Assembly: GCA_910586985.1 (NCBI GenBank)
Contig: CAJUKK010000012.1
Span: 1-64,000 of the forward strand
Length of the DNA stretch: 64,000 nt
Source: an uncultured Christensenellaceae bacterium
GTDB taxonomy: Bacteria > Bacillota > Clostridia > Christensenellales > Borkfalkiaceae
Reading direction: 5' to 3'
Shown in pieces: positions 43,142-52,419 of this stretch. The notes below the pieces were generated by a model. It worked only from the letters and a program-made list of their open reading frames with translations, made no database searches and was not told the origin of the DNA. The position numbers and the translations under genes are program-made. Position 1 is the first letter of the stretch; the number at the start of each line of letters is the position of its first letter.

Positions 43142-44131
43142 ATGAAAAAATCATATCTTGGCGGTGTTCTACTCCTCGTCCCCGCGTTATTGTTAACGGG
43201 ATGCGGCGGCGGTACGAATACCCTGTCGATCAGCGCCAATTGGTACCGTGATACGGGATTGAGCGATCAGATTAGTCAAACGTACGAAAAACTTGAATAT
43301 ACCGTCGCATTCCAGCCTGCGGAAACAAACAACGAATTTAAAGCGGAATACGAAGCGGGCACATATACGACGGAGCTGAAAAGCGAACGCCGCGCCCTTT
43401 CGGACGGGACACAGGAACTTTTGTACGTGCTTTCGACCTCGTTTGAAATCAGCGGTAAATTTATTTTAAACGGTTCGGCCAGCGAACAATTTACCGACAC
43501 CATCGAATGCACTACCGTGTTCCATAACGCACGCGCGCAATTAAAACCGGTGCGCAGCGAAAAAACAATCAAAAGTCACGCACCAAACTCGCAGACGCCG
43601 AGCACGCTCGAAAGCGCGTTTTCGAGTTATCATTACTCTTTGATTACCGAATATACGGACACGCTCGACAGCTTAAAGACGACTTATACCGATCTTTCGA
43701 AAGAAGACGCCGAACCAATCGAAAACGAGTACAAAATCGACGTGAACGGCACTTATCTCGACAATGAAGAAATTTTGTTTGCGCTCCGCGGACTTAACCT
43801 TGCATCAAGCAATTTCTTTTATTCGTTCAACTCCTCCAAACGCGCAATCGAGCCGCTGACGACGGGCACGGCAGAATCGGAAGACCTGCTTGTAAAAAGC
43901 CTCTCCATCGACGGCGGTGAGGCGGCGGAAACGACGATTCCCTGCTATAAGGTGGCACTCGGATATCAGAGTTCGAATCCGGGCAACACGCAGACGCTCT
44001 GGTACGCAAAAACGGTCAATCCCACCGCAAACACCTACCGCAACGTGCTTGCATATATGGAAGTCCCCGTGATGTACAATTTAGGTACGCTCTGCTACAC
44101 GTTAAAGGCGGCGCAGTTTACTACAAAATAA
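43142..44131 (+). CDS. uncharacterised lipoprotein
   Basis: A 329-residue lipoprotein: signal MKKSYLGGVLLLVPALLLTGC with lipobox LLTGC at Cys21. The rest is a soluble, threonine/serine- and tyrosine-rich extracellular domain with no motif I recognise. Ribosome site GGAG. It has its own promoter and a strong terminator, so it is monocistronic, between addB and spoIIR. Function unknown. Confidence 0.85.
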   Translation: MKKSYLGGVLLLVPALLLTGCGGGTNTLSISANWYRDTGLSDQISQTYEKLEYTVAFQPAETNNEFKAEYEAGTYTTELKSERRALSDGTQELLYVLSTSFEISGKFILNGSASEQFTDTIECTTVFHNARAQLKPVRSEKTIKSHAPNSQTPSTLESAFSSYHYSLITEYTDTLDSLKTTYTDLSKEDAEPIENEYKIDVNGTYLDNEEILFALRGLNLASSNFFYSFNSSKRAIEPLTTGTAESEDLLVKSLSIDGGEAAETTIPCYKVALGYQSSNPGNTQTLWYAKTVNPTANTYRNVLAYMEVPVMYNLGTLCYTLKAAQFTTK

Positions 44132-44142
44132 ATCAAAACATC

Positions 44143-44183
44143 AAATCTGCACCCGACTGCTATGGCAGTCGGGCGCAGATTTT
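44143..44183 (+). terminator. terminator of the lipoprotein gene
   Basis: Long stem AAATCTGC-a-CCCGACTGC / GCAGTCGGG-c-GCAGATTT with a 4-base loop and T-run. Confidence 0.92.
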
Positions 44184-44235
44184 ACTTTAAACAACGAACG
44201 GCTGTTCTCGCAAAAGTATTATTCGTCGATACCGT

Positions 44236-44793
44236 TTAATTCTTTTCTCTGTCGCAAAAAAATCTGTCGATTATTTCGGCAATTTTACTTTTATAAATAA
44301 CATTCTGATTCCCTGACGCAAAACACAGCGGCGGATATACAACACACCACCAATTATCGCCCACACCCGTGCCGAGCTCGAGGATCAAAGCATCGTACAC
44401 TCCCGCGGTCAGCGTTACGCCGTCGTATATGCGGGTAGGAAATTCTTCTTTTCGGATACTCGCCCGAGCACCGTACGAATAGCCGTTTTCACGCAGAACC
44501 TCTTCCGCCACTCTTTCCGCGTCTTTGAGTTTTGCGCCGATTTTTTGTATTGCTTCGTCTTTCGTTGCGCAATCGGCGACGGTAGGCGTTAAAAAGGCAA
44601 CAACTCGGTCGCGCACCATATATTTTACGCTTTGATCCTCTTTGGAATTGGAGTTTGCGCGGATATGCACACGAAGATAAGCCGCCTGTTCCCCCGTCGC
44701 CTGCACACTATTTTCCGCATTGCCGAAAATAAGTGCAAGTCCCGCGATAAACGATATCAGCAAAACGCAAACTATAAATTTTTTCATAAACAC
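44236..44793 (-). CDS. spoIIR: stage II sporulation protein R
   Basis: SpoIIR is the secreted signal made in the forespore that triggers SpoIIGA to process pro-sigma-E in the mother cell. The 185-residue protein has an N-terminal signal/anchor (FIVCVLLISFIAGLALIF) and the family core YLRVHIRANSNSKEDQSVKYMVRDRV, then FPTRIYDG and the GDNWWCVVYPPLCF block. The start may be GTG 44793 (4 bases after GGAGG) or ATG 44787 (10 bases after). The ribosome site lies in a strong hairpin. Its presence argues for a sporulating ancestry. Confidence 0.94.
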   Translation of the reverse strand: MFMKKFIVCVLLISFIAGLALIFGNAENSVQATGEQAAYLRVHIRANSNSKEDQSVKYMVRDRVVAFLTPTVADCATKDEAIQKIGAKLKDAERVAEEVLRENGYSYGARASIRKEEFPTRIYDGVTLTAGVYDALILELGTGVGDNWWCVVYPPLCFASGNQNVIYKSKIAEIIDRFFCDREKN

Positions 44794-44822
44794 ATAACCT
44801 CCGCTTTTTACACGGAGGTTAT
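44794..44822 (-). promoter_or_regulatory. hairpin that hides the spoIIR ribosome site
   Basis: In the mRNA ATAACCTCCG pairs perfectly with CGGAGGTTAT (10 bp, 9-base loop), burying the GGAGG site right up to the start codon. No U-run follows, so it is not a terminator. It may restrain translation. Confidence 0.7.
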
Positions 44823-44962
44823 TGACTTATGAAATTATTTTTATACCTGTCAATTTTTTAAATCGCAATCGCCCATATCCTCGATTACTGAACTTTATTC
44901 CCGATTCGAAAGAATACAGCTTTTATTTCAGGTACCGATTCTTATCTTTGTGCTCATCGGTT

Positions 44963-46063
44963 TTAATTTTTTCGCGCGCAAAACGTCCCTTCGATCACAC
45001 CGCCGCCGAGACACTGCGTTTCGTCATAAAATACCGCGTACTGTCCTTCCGTCACTGCGCGTTGCGGCTCGTCGAAATGGACGGTAAGCGTATTTTCGCC
45101 TGTTCTGAGTACGCGAACCCGTTGCTCGCTCTGGCGATAACGGAATTTCGCATAGCAGCGGTAATCATTCTCCTTTCGCGGAAACGGAATAAAATTGACG
45201 CCTGAAACGTAACATCCGTCCGAATACAGCGGACGCTCGTCGCCGTGGGAAACGTATAAAACGTTTTTTTTTAAGTCCTTTCTGACGACAAACCATCTGC
45301 CGTCCTCGCCTTTTCTGCCGCCGAGATCGAGTCCGCGGCGCTGACCGATCGTATAATACATCAGCCCGAAATGCTCGCCGACAAGCTCTCCTTCCAACGA
45401 GCGAATTTCACCGCGCCGAGCAGGCAGATATTCCTGTAAAAATTTGCGAAAATTTCGTTCGCCAATAAAACAAATGCCCGTTGAGTCCTTCTTTTTTGCC
45501 GTTGCAAGACCGTTTTCTTCAGCAATTTTTCTTACTTCCGCTTTTTCAAGATCGGCAAGCGGAAAGATCACGCCTTCCAACTGCTCTTGTGAAAGTTGAT
45601 TCAAAAAGTAAGTCTGATCCTTGTTCTGATCTTTGGCTTTTATCAAACGGTGCACGTCGCCTTCGTGCGAAATACCGCAATAATGCCCCGTAGCGATAAA
45701 GTCCGCGCCGAGACTGTTTGCATACTGTTTAAACGGACCGAATTTAATCTCACGGTTGCAGAGCACGTCGGGATTCGGCGTTCTGCCCGATTTATACTCG
45801 GAAAGAAAGTACGAAAAGACGCGATCCATATACTCTTTAGTAAAATTAACGGTATAATAGGGAATATCAAGCAATCCGCACACACGCTTAACATCCTCGA
45901 AATCTTCAGCCGCCGTACAAACACCGTTTTCATCCGACTCTTCCCAATTACGCATAAACAGACCGATCACACGGAAACCTTGATTTTTGAGCAATAACGC
46001 CGCCACAGAACTATCTACCCCGCCGCTCATTCCGACAACGACCGTCTTTCCGTCTTTCGACAC
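44963..46063 (-). CDS. mnmA: tRNA-specific 2-thiouridylase
   Basis: Installs the 2-thio group on U34 of Lys, Glu and Gln tRNAs. The 366-residue protein has the PP-loop GMSGGVDSS (11-19), GRTPNPDVLCNREIKFG with the first catalytic Cys, the GHYC region, STGICFIGE with the second catalytic Cys, and a C-terminal beta-barrel. Start is GTG behind GGGAGAG. Full length. The donor cysteine desulfurase is not in the window. Confidence 0.97.
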   Translation of the reverse strand: MSKDGKTVVVGMSGGVDSSVAALLLKNQGFRVIGLFMRNWEESDENGVCTAAEDFEDVKRVCGLLDIPYYTVNFTKEYMDRVFSYFLSEYKSGRTPNPDVLCNREIKFGPFKQYANSLGADFIATGHYCGISHEGDVHRLIKAKDQNKDQTYFLNQLSQEQLEGVIFPLADLEKAEVRKIAEENGLATAKKKDSTGICFIGERNFRKFLQEYLPARRGEIRSLEGELVGEHFGLMYYTIGQRRGLDLGGRKGEDGRWFVVRKDLKKNVLYVSHGDERPLYSDGCYVSGVNFIPFPRKENDYRCYAKFRYRQSEQRVRVLRTGENTLTVHFDEPQRAVTEGQYAVFYDETQCLGGGVIEGTFCARKN

Positions 46064-46181
46064 AGTTTCTCTCCCTTGTCAAAAAATTTTCTTACATTTT
46101 AACACATTTACGCGAAAATATAAAGCATTTTTAAAAAATATATGCTATAATATCTATAAAGGCAATATACTTACATTTTTT

Positions 46182-46258
46182 GCACTCGTAGCGCAATTGG
46201 ATAGCGTGTCAGCCTCCGACGCTGAAGGTTGTGAGTTCGATCCTCGCCGGGTGCACCA
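46182..46258 (+). tRNA. tRNA-Arg (anticodon CCG)
   Basis: A 77-base cloverleaf with encoded CCA: acceptor GCACTCG pairs CGGGTGC (one G-T), D-stem GCGC/GCGT, anticodon stem TCAGC/GCTGA with loop CTCCGAC (anticodon CCG, reading CGG), T-stem GTGAG/CTCGC with loop TTCGATC. A TATAAT lies about 30 bases upstream and a terminator directly follows. Confidence 0.96.
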
Positions 46259-46262
46259 AAAA

Positions 46263-46295
46263 TAAAATCCGACGGTAAGTCGGATTTTATTTTTT
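46263..46295 (+). terminator. terminator of the tRNA-Arg gene
   Basis: Stem ATAAAATCCGAC / GTCGGATTTTAT with a 5-base loop and T-run. Confidence 0.92.
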
Positions 46296-46390
46296 ATGGT
46301 ATATTCAGGAAACAGTTTTCAACAATGCTGAACTTAAACAAAATCTTTTAATATTTGGCTACGGTAAAAAATCTTTGTTCCCTGATTAAT

Positions 46391-46426
46391 AAAAGAATGG
46401 GATTTTAAATAAAATCCCATTCTTTT
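46391..46426. terminator. bidirectional terminator, end of rubrerythrin operon
   Basis: A 17-bp perfect stem (AAAAGAATGGGATTTTA and complement) with a 2-base loop, immediately after the last small gene, U-rich on both sides. Confidence 0.9.
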
Positions 46427-46558
46427 TTAAAGATCGTCTGCGTCCTGCACAGGTATCTCATATTCGTTATCGACGCATATACCCGTATAACTGCCAAACG
46501 CATCGTCCTCAGAGCCCATATCCGCGCCCTGTTTCAGATCTTTTTTGTTGCGTTTCAT
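46427..46558 (-). CDS. 43-residue acidic micro-protein in the rubrerythrin operon
   Basis: Reads MKRNKKDLKQGADMGSEDDA then FGSYTG...PVQDADDL: a basic start and an acidic end. A ribosome-site-like AAGGATTGCGAG precedes it. Its ATG overlaps the stop of the previous small gene in TAATG, so translation is probably coupled. It ends at a strong terminator. I do not know a named family; the conserved-looking GSYTG and PVQDADDL suggest a real gene. Possibly a spore- or stress-associated small protein. Confidence 0.65.
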   Translation of the reverse strand: MKRNKKDLKQGADMGSEDDAFGSYTGICVDNEYEIPVQDADDL

Positions 46559-46680
46559 TACTCGCAATCCTTAGATCTCTTCGACTGCTTGTCCGCATTG
46601 GACGAGCAATTTTTAATGTTTTTCGTGTTGTTTGCGCTATTTTTTGCGCTGTTGTTAGCCTTGTTATTCGTCTTTTTCAT
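46558..46680 (-). CDS. 40-residue Asn/Lys/Ser-rich micro-protein
   Basis: Reads MKKTNNKANNSAKNSANNTK and continues in the same style to ...NADKQSKRSKDCE, with two cysteines. The composition recalls small clostridial spore-associated proteins, which is only a resemblance. Ribosome site AGGAG lies inside the end of the rubrerythrin gene, and its ATG overlaps the rubrerythrin stop (ATGA). The tight overlaps rbr / 40-mer / 43-mer imply one translated unit. Confidence 0.65.
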   Translation of the reverse strand: MKKTNNKANNSAKNSANNTKNIKNCSSNADKQSKRSKDCE

Positions 46681-47273
46681 ATATTCTCCTTTTTGAAAGG
46701 GAGATGCAATTGGACTTCACCTTGCGACGCGCCGCAAAGCGGACAAATTTTCCAAGCTTCTTTTGTAGTGTGCATATAGCCGCATTCATTGCATATCCAA
46801 AGCATCGGACGATCAGCCGCATAGAGAGAGCCGTCCTTGAACGCCTCGAACAGATATTCGAATATAATCTTATGATTACTTTCGACCTTTGCCGTCTGCT
46901 CGAATTTAAGAGCAAGTTGCCCAAACCCCTCTTCCTTTGCAATCCTTGCAAATCCGGGATAGAGACTTTCCGCCTCCGATTCCTCGTCCTCCGCTGCAAA
47001 ACGCAGATTTTCTTCCAGTGTTCCCGCATGGAACGGATAGTTTGCATCGATATGCACGTTCTCCTGACTTCCCGCATTGTTTTGGATCGCCTCAAAGAAA
47101 ATTCTCGCGTGATTTGTTTCGTTTTTTGCAATCGTGCGGATGGTATCCGCTAGCGTTTCATAACCCTGCGCCATCGCCTGTTTGACGATGAGCTGATACC
47201 GCATACCCGCCTGACATTCGCCCGCAAACGATCTTGCGAGATTGTAAAACGTCTGCGTCTTGATAAATTCCAT
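46677..47273 (-). CDS. rbr: rubrerythrin
   Basis: A peroxide-reducing di-iron protein of anaerobes. The 198-residue protein from MEFIKTQT (GGGAGG upstream) has the ferritin-like four-helix domain with two E...ExxH sets (GECQAGMRYQL, KNETNHARIF, ...EESEAESLYP, KVESNHKIIF) and a C-terminal rubredoxin-like knuckle pair CNECGY and CPLCGA. Full length. First gene of a three-gene operon with two tiny proteins; likely defends against peroxide. Confidence 0.96.
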   Translation of the reverse strand: MEFIKTQTFYNLARSFAGECQAGMRYQLIVKQAMAQGYETLADTIRTIAKNETNHARIFFEAIQNNAGSQENVHIDANYPFHAGTLEENLRFAAEDEESEAESLYPGFARIAKEEGFGQLALKFEQTAKVESNHKIIFEYLFEAFKDGSLYAADRPMLWICNECGYMHTTKEAWKICPLCGASQGEVQLHLPFKKENI

Positions 47274-47341
47274 TTGCTGTCCTCCCTTACGCAATTATCT
47301 TGTACGCAAAAAGAGTTTTTTATACAAATCTCAATAAAATT

Positions 47342-48634
47342 TTAAAGATTATTTTTACGAATGGTATCGACGGGAGAACGGCTTGCCGCTCTCAATACAG
47401 GAAATAGCGACGCTATCGTCGCCACGCCCAAGGCAAGCGCGGCGACAATCGGATAGACGGCAAAATGCGTATTGAACGCAATCCCGAGCGTATCGAAGAG
47501 ATAGTCGCTCACCGCCATCATAACGAGGGGCGTTGCGCCCAAAGCAAGCGCAGCGGAAATTACGGCGAGCAACACGCTTTCGAGCATAAAAATAAGCAGA
47601 ACGCTCCCCTTTCGCGCCCCGAGCGCACGCATGATGCCGATTTCCTGACGCTTTTTTTCAAGGGAAAGACCGACGAACTGATAGATAAGCAACGCGGAAA
47701 AGACCGAAAATGCAATCCCAAGCCCCATAAAGACGTTTTCCGTCGTTTGGATTGTATCCGCATTCGATCTTATAACATTCAGTCCGCCCGATGCTATCTG
47801 CAACGCCTCCCGTTTCTCTAAGCAAAGCAATATTTTCGCCGAAGAGACGGATGCAGGAAGCGCAACGGCACAATTTACTCTGCCGTGCGCAACGCTCTCG
47901 GCAAAAATAAGTTTATCGTGCGGAGCGGATGTCTCGTCGTAATCGCTGTAATATATGTGAGAATGCGGACAATGCGTATCCACGACCCCTACGATTTTCA
48001 CGCGTTTTGCCTCTTCGTCGCGCGATCCTACGCTTAAATAAAAATCGCCGCTTACAAGTTCGTTTAAAGTATTTACGGTGCGATAACCCCGTTCATCGCG
48101 AATATAACGCGTTTCCGTCTCCACAACGGGATACGTTAACTGATCGTAATATATTCCGCCGTATTGGAACAAAAAGCTCTTCGCAACGCAGAGGGTAAGC
48201 GCGATTTCGTCCCCGCTTTGCGGCAACCGTCCCGTGAGGGCATAATCTTTCGCCTGAATAATTTCCTCGGTGCAGCAAACGCCGTCTCGCGGATAAACCG
48301 TGCCTTCGCTCCACTGTTCGGGAAAAAAGTAATAAGCGTGATAACCCGTCTCCGCAAGCAACGGCTGAAATTTCATTCCCGTAGATTCGTTGAGATCGGC
48401 AAGCTCGTTCTTATCCCAACCCCTTTCGGAAAAGACGATTGTAAACTCCTCCGCGCCGATTGCGCTTTGCTCGAGCGTTTCTTGATCTGTGAACCCGAGC
48501 GCCAAACAAACGCCGAGCATCGTAAGCGACACGGCAAATAAAAACAGCGCGACAATAAATCTCACGGGACTGCGTTTAATACACCCCGCGCCGATTTTTA
48601 GCGCTGCTTTGAATGGCAATCCTTTGCGTTTCAT
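47342..48634 (-). CDS. FtsX/MacB-type ABC permease D
   Basis: A 430-residue permease with one N-terminal TM helix (PVRFIVALFLFAVSLTMLGV), a large extracytoplasmic domain of about 240 residues and three C-terminal TM helices, with the FtsX-family GIMRALGARKGSVLLIFMLE block. It overlaps the ATPase gene by 4 bases and so is its obvious partner. Longer external domains of this type bind or pass lipids, lipoproteins or antimicrobial peptides. Confidence 0.88.
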   Translation of the reverse strand: MKRKGLPFKAALKIGAGCIKRSPVRFIVALFLFAVSLTMLGVCLALGFTDQETLEQSAIGAEEFTIVFSERGWDKNELADLNESTGMKFQPLLAETGYHAYYFFPEQWSEGTVYPRDGVCCTEEIIQAKDYALTGRLPQSGDEIALTLCVAKSFLFQYGGIYYDQLTYPVVETETRYIRDERGYRTVNTLNELVSGDFYLSVGSRDEEAKRVKIVGVVDTHCPHSHIYYSDYDETSAPHDKLIFAESVAHGRVNCAVALPASVSSAKILLCLEKREALQIASGGLNVIRSNADTIQTTENVFMGLGIAFSVFSALLIYQFVGLSLEKKRQEIGIMRALGARKGSVLLIFMLESVLLAVISAALALGATPLVMMAVSDYLFDTLGIAFNTHFAVYPIVAALALGVATIASLFPVLRAASRSPVDTIRKNNL

Positions 48635-49308
48635 CTCGACGCTCCCGTATCGGAAACAATCAGTCCGTCCGCGATCTCGACAATTCGGTCGCCGTAATTT
48701 TCGGCAAACTCACGATCGTGCGAAACGACGATGACGAGGCGATCGGAAGAGAGAGATTTCAAAAGTTGTAAAACGGATTTCCCCGTTTCGGAATCGAGCG
48801 CGCCCGTCGGCTCGTCGGCAAATATGATGCGCGGATTTTTAACAAGAGCGCGTGCAATGGCAACCCGTTGACGCTGCCCGCCCGAGAGCTCGTCTATTTT
48901 TCTGTCGCCCAATCCGTCAAGTTCGACAAGGTGCAAAATTTCGTCTATTTTTTGACCGTCGACCTTTTCGCCCTGTAATTCGAGCGCAAGCCCGATATTT
49001 CCGCGCACGGAAAAATCGGAAAGCAAGTTATAATCTTGAAAGACAAATCCGATATATTCGTTGCGGTAATCGTCCCAATCGCGCTCTTTAAAAGAGACGC
49101 TCGACTTATCATCGATCACGACTTCCCCCTCGGTCGGTACGTCCAACCCGCCCATTAAATGAAGAAGGGTGGACTTTCCCGACCCGCTCTTGCCGAGAAT
49201 GAACGCCATACCGCGATCCTCAAACGTGAGATTTATTCCCTTCAACGCCTCTACGGACTGTCCCTTTTTCACGCGGTAAGTCTTTTTTAAGTTCTTAACT
49301 GCAAACAT
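48631..49308 (-). CDS. ABC transporter ATPase (MacB/LolD type)
   Basis: A 225-residue ATPase: Walker A GKSGSGKST (38-46), Q-loop FVFQDYNLL, signature LSGGQRQRVAIARAL, Walker B IIFADEPTGALD and switch His in VSHDREF. It is the only ATPase gene among four FtsX-type permeases here (47342, 49378, 50849-52302, 52420), so either one ATPase serves several permeases or the extra permeases work with a partner elsewhere. Palindromic repeat follows upstream. Confidence 0.93.
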   Translation of the reverse strand: MFAVKNLKKTYRVKKGQSVEALKGINLTFEDRGMAFILGKSGSGKSTLLHLMGGLDVPTEGEVVIDDKSSVSFKERDWDDYRNEYIGFVFQDYNLLSDFSVRGNIGLALELQGEKVDGQKIDEILHLVELDGLGDRKIDELSGGQRQRVAIARALVKNPRIIFADEPTGALDSETGKSVLQLLKSLSSDRLVIVVSHDREFAENYGDRIVEIADGLIVSDTGASR

Positions 49309-49335
49309 ATTGCACTCCTTTTTATAGTCGTTGAG

Positions 49336-49368
49336 ATTCTCACACTTCGCCTACGCTCCGCTGAGAAT
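49336..49368 (-). repeat. REP-like palindromic repeat, copy 1
   Basis: A 33-base imperfect palindrome with ends ATTCTCA / TGAGAAT and a GC-rich centre, matching copies at 54866-54899 and 54932-54965. Confidence 0.65.
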
Positions 49369-49377
49369 AACGTTTGC

Positions 49378-50763
49378 TCAATATTTCTTCTTCCGCTTAT
49401 AATTCCCCGAGAGATTATCGACGATCGTCTGTTTGAAAAAGTTATGAATAGGTATGAGTGCCGCGAGTACGGGTACGATAAAACTCATGCCCGCTAAAAG
49501 CAATACATTCCAGCCGTTAAATATATAAGTTGAAACTCCGAAGGTATGATTATAAGTAAGCGACTTTATGATCCCGTAGTAAAGTCCCAGGTCAGTTATA
49601 AGCGCGAGGAAAAACGAACACACCCCTATCAATAACGCCTCAACAATAAACAATCGGGCAATATCTCTCTTTCCCGCGCCCATCGAGCGCAAAATTCCGA
49701 CTTTTCGTTGTTTTAACTGAGCGGACATCGATATTAAGTGAATATTTAATACCACTGCGAATATCCCAAATACAATCCCCGCGCAGCTTAGCAATATTGT
49801 AAACAATCGTTCTCCCGAATCGAATATAAGACCTCTTAGCTTCCATAATCCAATCTCCGGAACGGCTTCGACATATCTTTCGCAATCGCCAAAAAAATGC
49901 AACCCGACTTCAACGATTTTTCTCACGGAACTATAATCGGTGTCTCCGATTGCAAATAAGAACCGACAATATTCGTTCTCTATTCTATCATCGCTATCAC
50001 GCCACATCTGCGAGCAGAATATTCTTCCGTATGGCTTATCGAAGGTCGTTTCATCGCTTGCGGCGGTATTGTGCGTATCCACAACACCGACAATCGTCAC
50101 TTCCTCGTATTCTTTTGCAGCGTCAGAAAGCGCATTTTCACGCATCAGCTTCTTTCCGATCAAATCTTGCGGCGCGTTGATTATTTCGGTTTCAGCACGC
50201 GGCAGATTATTGTTATAGTACCATGAATTATCATTCGCGCGATACTCAAAATTGATACGGTTGTCGCTGTACCCGTATTCAAGAAATATCTTAAACTGTG
50301 CTTCGCTTACAGCAATTTCATCGACTGCTACGGGATATCTCCCCGCAAGCAATTCGTATCCGAATTTTTCATATATATTTTCCGTCGCACAGATCACATC
50401 GGAATCCCGCCCGAAAGAAAAAGCTATATCCGATGACGGAAGAAAAGCCGCTATACTCACAGGGAAATTTTTGTATTCGTGGATAAACCGATGCGGTAAT
50501 TGATTTTCTATATACGATATATTCTCTTCCCCGATTGCTCCGTCGTACTCATTTTTGTAATTGTAAAATACAACATACGGATTTGTATTTTTCAGATAAT
50601 ATTGATATCCTCGCACAATATAATCAAATTGATTATAGGTATACGCCATGGAAGCAAGGGTAAAAAGAGCAAACGAAAATGCCGAGAGAATTATCGTGAT
50701 AACCCTAGTTATCCACTTCCCTTGTAAGGCAAGCCTTAATGAAGTTTTAAACGGAATTTTCAA
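49378..50763 (-). CDS. FtsX/MacB-type ABC permease C
   Basis: A 461-residue permease starting MKIPFKTSLRLALQGKW, with one N-terminal TM helix, a roughly 270-residue external domain and three C-terminal TM helices around KVGILRSMGAGKRDIARLF. It shares the first 17 residues and the last 12 (TIVDNLSGNYKR/KK) with its neighbours at 50849-52302 and 52420, so the three arose by duplication. It is read in the same direction as the ATPase gene, 69 bases plus the repeat away. Confidence 0.87.
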   Translation of the reverse strand: MKIPFKTSLRLALQGKWITRVITIILSAFSFALFTLASMAYTYNQFDYIVRGYQYYLKNTNPYVVFYNYKNEYDGAIGEENISYIENQLPHRFIHEYKNFPVSIAAFLPSSDIAFSFGRDSDVICATENIYEKFGYELLAGRYPVAVDEIAVSEAQFKIFLEYGYSDNRINFEYRANDNSWYYNNNLPRAETEIINAPQDLIGKKLMRENALSDAAKEYEEVTIVGVVDTHNTAASDETTFDKPYGRIFCSQMWRDSDDRIENEYCRFLFAIGDTDYSSVRKIVEVGLHFFGDCERYVEAVPEIGLWKLRGLIFDSGERLFTILLSCAGIVFGIFAVVLNIHLISMSAQLKQRKVGILRSMGAGKRDIARLFIVEALLIGVCSFFLALITDLGLYYGIIKSLTYNHTFGVSTYIFNGWNVLLLAGMSFIVPVLAALIPIHNFFKQTIVDNLSGNYKRKKKY

Positions 50764-50848
50764 AATAATCTCTCCTCACAAGCTGTGATGCTTTCAAATG
50801 CGCCGGGTTGCACTACTTTATCTCTTGTAATTTTTCTACAGACACCCT

Positions 50849-52302
50849 TTACTTTGATTTTTTCTTATAATTTCCTGAGAGGTTGTCGACGATCGTCTGC
50901 TTAAAAAATTTCTTCAGCGGAAACAAAGTACTTAAAAGCGGAACTGCATAGCATACCGCCGCCAGAATGAGAGCCGTCCAACCGTTATAGACGAGCACGG
51001 AAACGCCGAATTGGTTGATAAGCGCCCACGGCTGCAACCAACCGTAGAATGCGGCAAGAGAGGCGCAGAGCGCAAGCAAAAAGATTGCCGTAGCCATGAT
51101 CAGACTCTCTAATATAAATATTTTGCTCACTGCTTTTCTGTCCGCGCCCATCGAGCGCAATATCCCGATTTTTTTCTGCTTACTCTGTATCGATTGTGAA
51201 ATCAAATATCCGTTGAGTATCGCCGCAAACGTTCCAAACAGTCCGCCTCCGATAAGTCCAATCGTTAAAAATAGTTTTTCGTTATTAAACGCGTCGGTAT
51301 GAAACATTCTGTCCATATCATTCAAAATCGGATAACCGCTTATCTCACCCGCATCGTAAGCCGCCTTCCACGACAAAACCTTGTTCACGAATTTTTTCAT
51401 GACGGATTTTTCGGTGATGACGGGGCAATATACCTTCGCGCCCGCTTGGATTCCCGCCGTTTTCCTATCAAACCCGGCAAGCAAAAACCGCCCTGCGGGA
51501 TAATTATTTATCTCTTCGCCCTCATAGTCAGTATTGAAATTGGTATTTACGACACCGACAATTTTATATTCGTACGCATGTTCATCCGTCCCGATATTAC
51601 CTGCGCCGAGCGTCTTTCCGAGAATATCCGTATAATCCTTAATCTCAGTCTTGTTGGCTTGCGCCGTATCCTCGTTTATTTCGTATCGAGACCCGTTCCA
51701 ACGAAAACATTCGGATACATCTCGATATCCCAAGCGGTAGAACGCCTCGAAGTGCGCTTCGCTGATTGCAACTTCAAACTCTTCCGTGGGAAATTTCCCT
51801 GCAAGCAATTCATATCCCATTGAATGATACATTTGCTCTGTGCCGTAGTTATACATCGCACCGCCAAGTGTTTTTAAATAAATTGAGTCATAGGGAGAGC
51901 CGTGAGAAAAATCATTGGAGACCTCCTCTTCTAAGCCATAAATTTGCACGATTGTACGCATCCGATCATTACGATCCGCCGTCCCCAAAAATTATTCCAA
52001 TATAAAAACGTCTCGCTATTTTGCAATGTTTCCTGAGGAAAATAAAGACACTGCGCACCGATAATCTCTTCGATTTTCTTTATTTCACCGACCGTCTGCA
52101 CACCATTGATAATATTAAACGTCCTGTATTTATTGTAATTCAAATATCCCTTTGCTATATTATTTTCGTAACGATAAGTGTACGACGTCAATCCAAGTGC
52201 AAACCACATAAACGCAAAAGCAGAGAGAATAATTGTAATAATCCGTCTCTCCCATTTGCCGTGAAATGCAAGCCGCAATGAAGTTTTAAACGGAATTTTC
52301 AT
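50849..52302 (-). pseudogene. FtsX-type ABC permease B, frameshifted
   Basis: Starts MKIPFKTSLRLAFHGKW at 52302 like permease C, and reads to ...LYWNNFWG; the frame then ends shortly. In the next frame ...TADRNDRMRTIVQIYG continues without a start codon of its own to the usual C-terminal TM set and FKQTIVDNLSGNYKKKSK. The shift falls on a C4A5 run (51983-51991). One base would restore a protein of about 485 residues. This may be decay, a sequencing error or a phase-variable tract. Confidence 0.75.
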
Positions 52303-52334
52303 GTATTGATTCTCCGTAAACTATTCTTGCCTCA

Positions 52335-52363
52335 ATTATAACATATCAAAATGATCATTTCAA
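52335..52363 (-). promoter_or_regulatory. promoter of permeases B and C
   Basis: Minus-strand TTGAAA, 17 bases, TATAAT, starting 33 bases before the ATG at 52302. Confidence 0.8.
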
Positions 52364-52419
52364 TACTATGTTTCTTACAATTTACTTAAATAAAAGGGAA
52401 GGTTCAAAGTGCAACAAGT

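Noticed and set aside
44796..44870. A sigma-F promoter for spoIIR
   Set aside because: Expected from known regulation, but I could not find a convincing sigma-F -35/-10 pair; a sigma-A-like TTGACA is present without a clear -10.
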